Shown here: positions 7,552-7,901 of the stretch, piece by piece
Position numbering within the stretch: position 1 is the stretch's first letter
Layout of the letters: every line of letters begins with the position of its first letter
DNA from: Balneolales bacterium
Lineage (GTDB): Bacteria > Bacteroidota > Rhodothermia > Balneolales > Natronogracilivirgulaceae
DNA length: 7,901 nt
Direction: 5' to 3'
Assembly: GCA_007120555.1 (NCBI GenBank)
Contig: SKNL01000053.1
Coordinates: 1-7,901, forward strand
Notes under the pieces: model-generated
Told to the model about the DNA's origin: nothing
Databases searched by the model: none
What the model saw: the letters and a program-made list of their open reading frames with translations, nothing else
Position numbers and translations under genes: made by a program

Positions 7552-7630
7552 AATACTGTACGATAATATAAATGCGGCAGGACGCAAACGAAAGCCCTGT
7601 CATGGACAAACTGTTTATGGGAAATGCCTG

Positions 7631-7675
7631 AAAAAAAACAATGCTTGAACCTGTACCATTATTTATCGGTTCAAG
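7631..7675 (-). terminator. Candidate intrinsic terminator, - strand
   Basis: Read on the - strand, CTTGAACC (7675-7668) and GGTTCAAG (7651-7644) form a perfect 8-bp stem around a 16-base loop. After 5 bases (CATTG) comes a run of eight T (7638-7631). It lies 134 bases beyond the 3' end of the tRNA-Ser gene and upstream of the lipoprotein gene. It would therefore end the tRNA transcript and separate it from the lipoprotein-barrel operon. The long loop and the 5-base gap before the T-run make it less than ideal. Confidence 0.5.
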
Positions 7676-7709
7676 TTGTAAGAAATATTCACTGTGTAGA
7701 TAAGTAGCC

Positions 7710-7733
7710 TGCCTGAATGTAGGCATTTTTTTT
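7710..7733 (+). terminator. Intrinsic terminator-like hairpin, + strand
   Basis: TGCCTG (7710-7715) pairs with TAGGCA (7720-7725) across an AATG tetraloop: five Watson-Crick pairs and one G-T wobble. Eight T follow directly (7726-7733). This is a compact intrinsic-terminator shape for + strand transcription. Read on the other strand, the hairpin has no T-run after it. No + strand gene is recognised just upstream, since the neighbouring genes all run on the - strand, so what it terminates is unclear. Confidence 0.5.
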
Positions 7734-7808
7734 GACTTCCGACAATTTGCAACAATCACAACGAGTCATAGAGCGGGCAAGCGAGCGATCACAGACACAG
7801 GATGGGAG

Positions 7809-7896
7809 CGGAGAGAGAGGGATTCGAACCCTCGGTACCCGGTTAGGGCACACTCGCTTTCCAGGCGAGCCCGTTCGACCACTCCGGCATCTCTCC
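7809..7896 (-). tRNA. tRNA-Ser (anticodon GGA)
   Basis: This is a complete 88-base class II tRNA read on the - strand. The 7-bp acceptor stem is perfect (GGAGAGA at 7896-7890 with TCTCTCC at 7816-7810), followed by discriminator base G at 7809. The D-arm has a CCG/CGG stem. The anticodon stem CTCGC/GCGAG encloses loop CTGGAAA, giving anticodon GGA (7862-7860), which reads UCC and UCU serine codons. The long variable arm (about GTGCCC paired with GGGTAC) is typical of tRNA-Ser. The T-arm has a 5-bp GAGGG/CCCTC stem and loop TTCGAAT. The 3' CCA is not encoded (the next bases are CTC), so it must be added by nucleotidyltransferase. Its promoter lies beyond the window edge. Confidence 0.97.
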
Positions 7897-7901
7897 GTAT
7901 C

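Larger units (their letters stand above)
7552..7808. other. Non-coding stretch between tRNA-Ser and the lipoprotein gene
   Basis: These 257 bp hold the two opposed terminator-like hairpins and no convincing protein gene. If the - strand hairpin at 7631-7675 does stop tRNA transcription, the promoter of the lipoprotein-barrel operon must lie within roughly 7552-7630. An AT-rich stretch (TATATTAT on the - strand, about 7562-7569) sits there, but no good partner -35 element was found. A 19-codon + strand reading frame (7572-7631, starting MRQDANE) exists, with no other sign of being real. Confidence 0.5.

Noticed and set aside
7560..7600. Sigma-70-like or Bacteroidota-type promoter before the lipoprotein gene (TATATTAT)
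   Set aside because: The -10-like sequence sits only about 11-13 bases before the ATG and no convincing -35 or -33 element stands at the right distance.
7451..7759. 102-residue - strand frame overlapping the lipoprotein start and the non-coding gap
   Set aside because: It runs through both hairpins and out of frame into the lipoprotein gene, with no plausible domain or signal peptide.
7740..7901. tRNA-Ser as an integration (att) site
   Set aside because: No integrase, no repeat of the tRNA 3' end elsewhere in the window, and no change in gene character downstream.

Overview
The window most likely comes from a Gram-negative bacterium of the Bacteroidota, Rhodothermota or Balneolota sphere. 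Three things suggest this, none decisive alone. A large lipoprotein gene is coupled to an outer-membrane barrel gene of the kind common in that group. All four visible start codons lack a Shine-Dalgarno sequence and have A/T-rich leaders instead. The barrel also ends in an aromatic residue. No phage, insertion-sequence or CRISPR signature is visible, so this looks like ordinary chromosome.

Left part (1-2607, + strand): a likely operon. It starts with the C-terminal 235 residues of a nicotinate phosphoribosyltransferase (pncB, cut by the window edge). Next is a complete nicotinamidase (pncA), then a complete FAD-dependent amine oxidoreductase of the DAO/MnmC-C-like type. PncA deaminates nicotinamide to nicotinate and PncB turns nicotinate into nicotinate mononucleotide, so the first two genes form a nicotinamide-to-NAD salvage route. 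How the flavoprotein relates to this is unknown.

Convergent gap (2608-2749): short and GC-rich, built from about five imperfect repeats of roughly 21 bp around a CCAGCTTTCGTGG core. It ends in a perfect 9-bp inverted repeat that touches the stop codon of the opposite-strand gene.

Right part (4318-7551 then 2750-4303, - strand): a two-gene operon. A 1077-residue, very acidic, beta-rich lipoprotein of unknown function is followed with almost no gap by a 517-residue outer-membrane beta-barrel protein (PorV/DUF5723-like). They are probably partners in the outer membrane.

Right end (7552-7901): about 260 bp without a convincing protein gene, carrying a - strand and a + strand terminator-like hairpin. 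Then comes a complete tRNA-Ser(GGA) gene on the - strand. The + strand terminator has no recognised + strand gene upstream, which leaves room for an undescribed small transcript.
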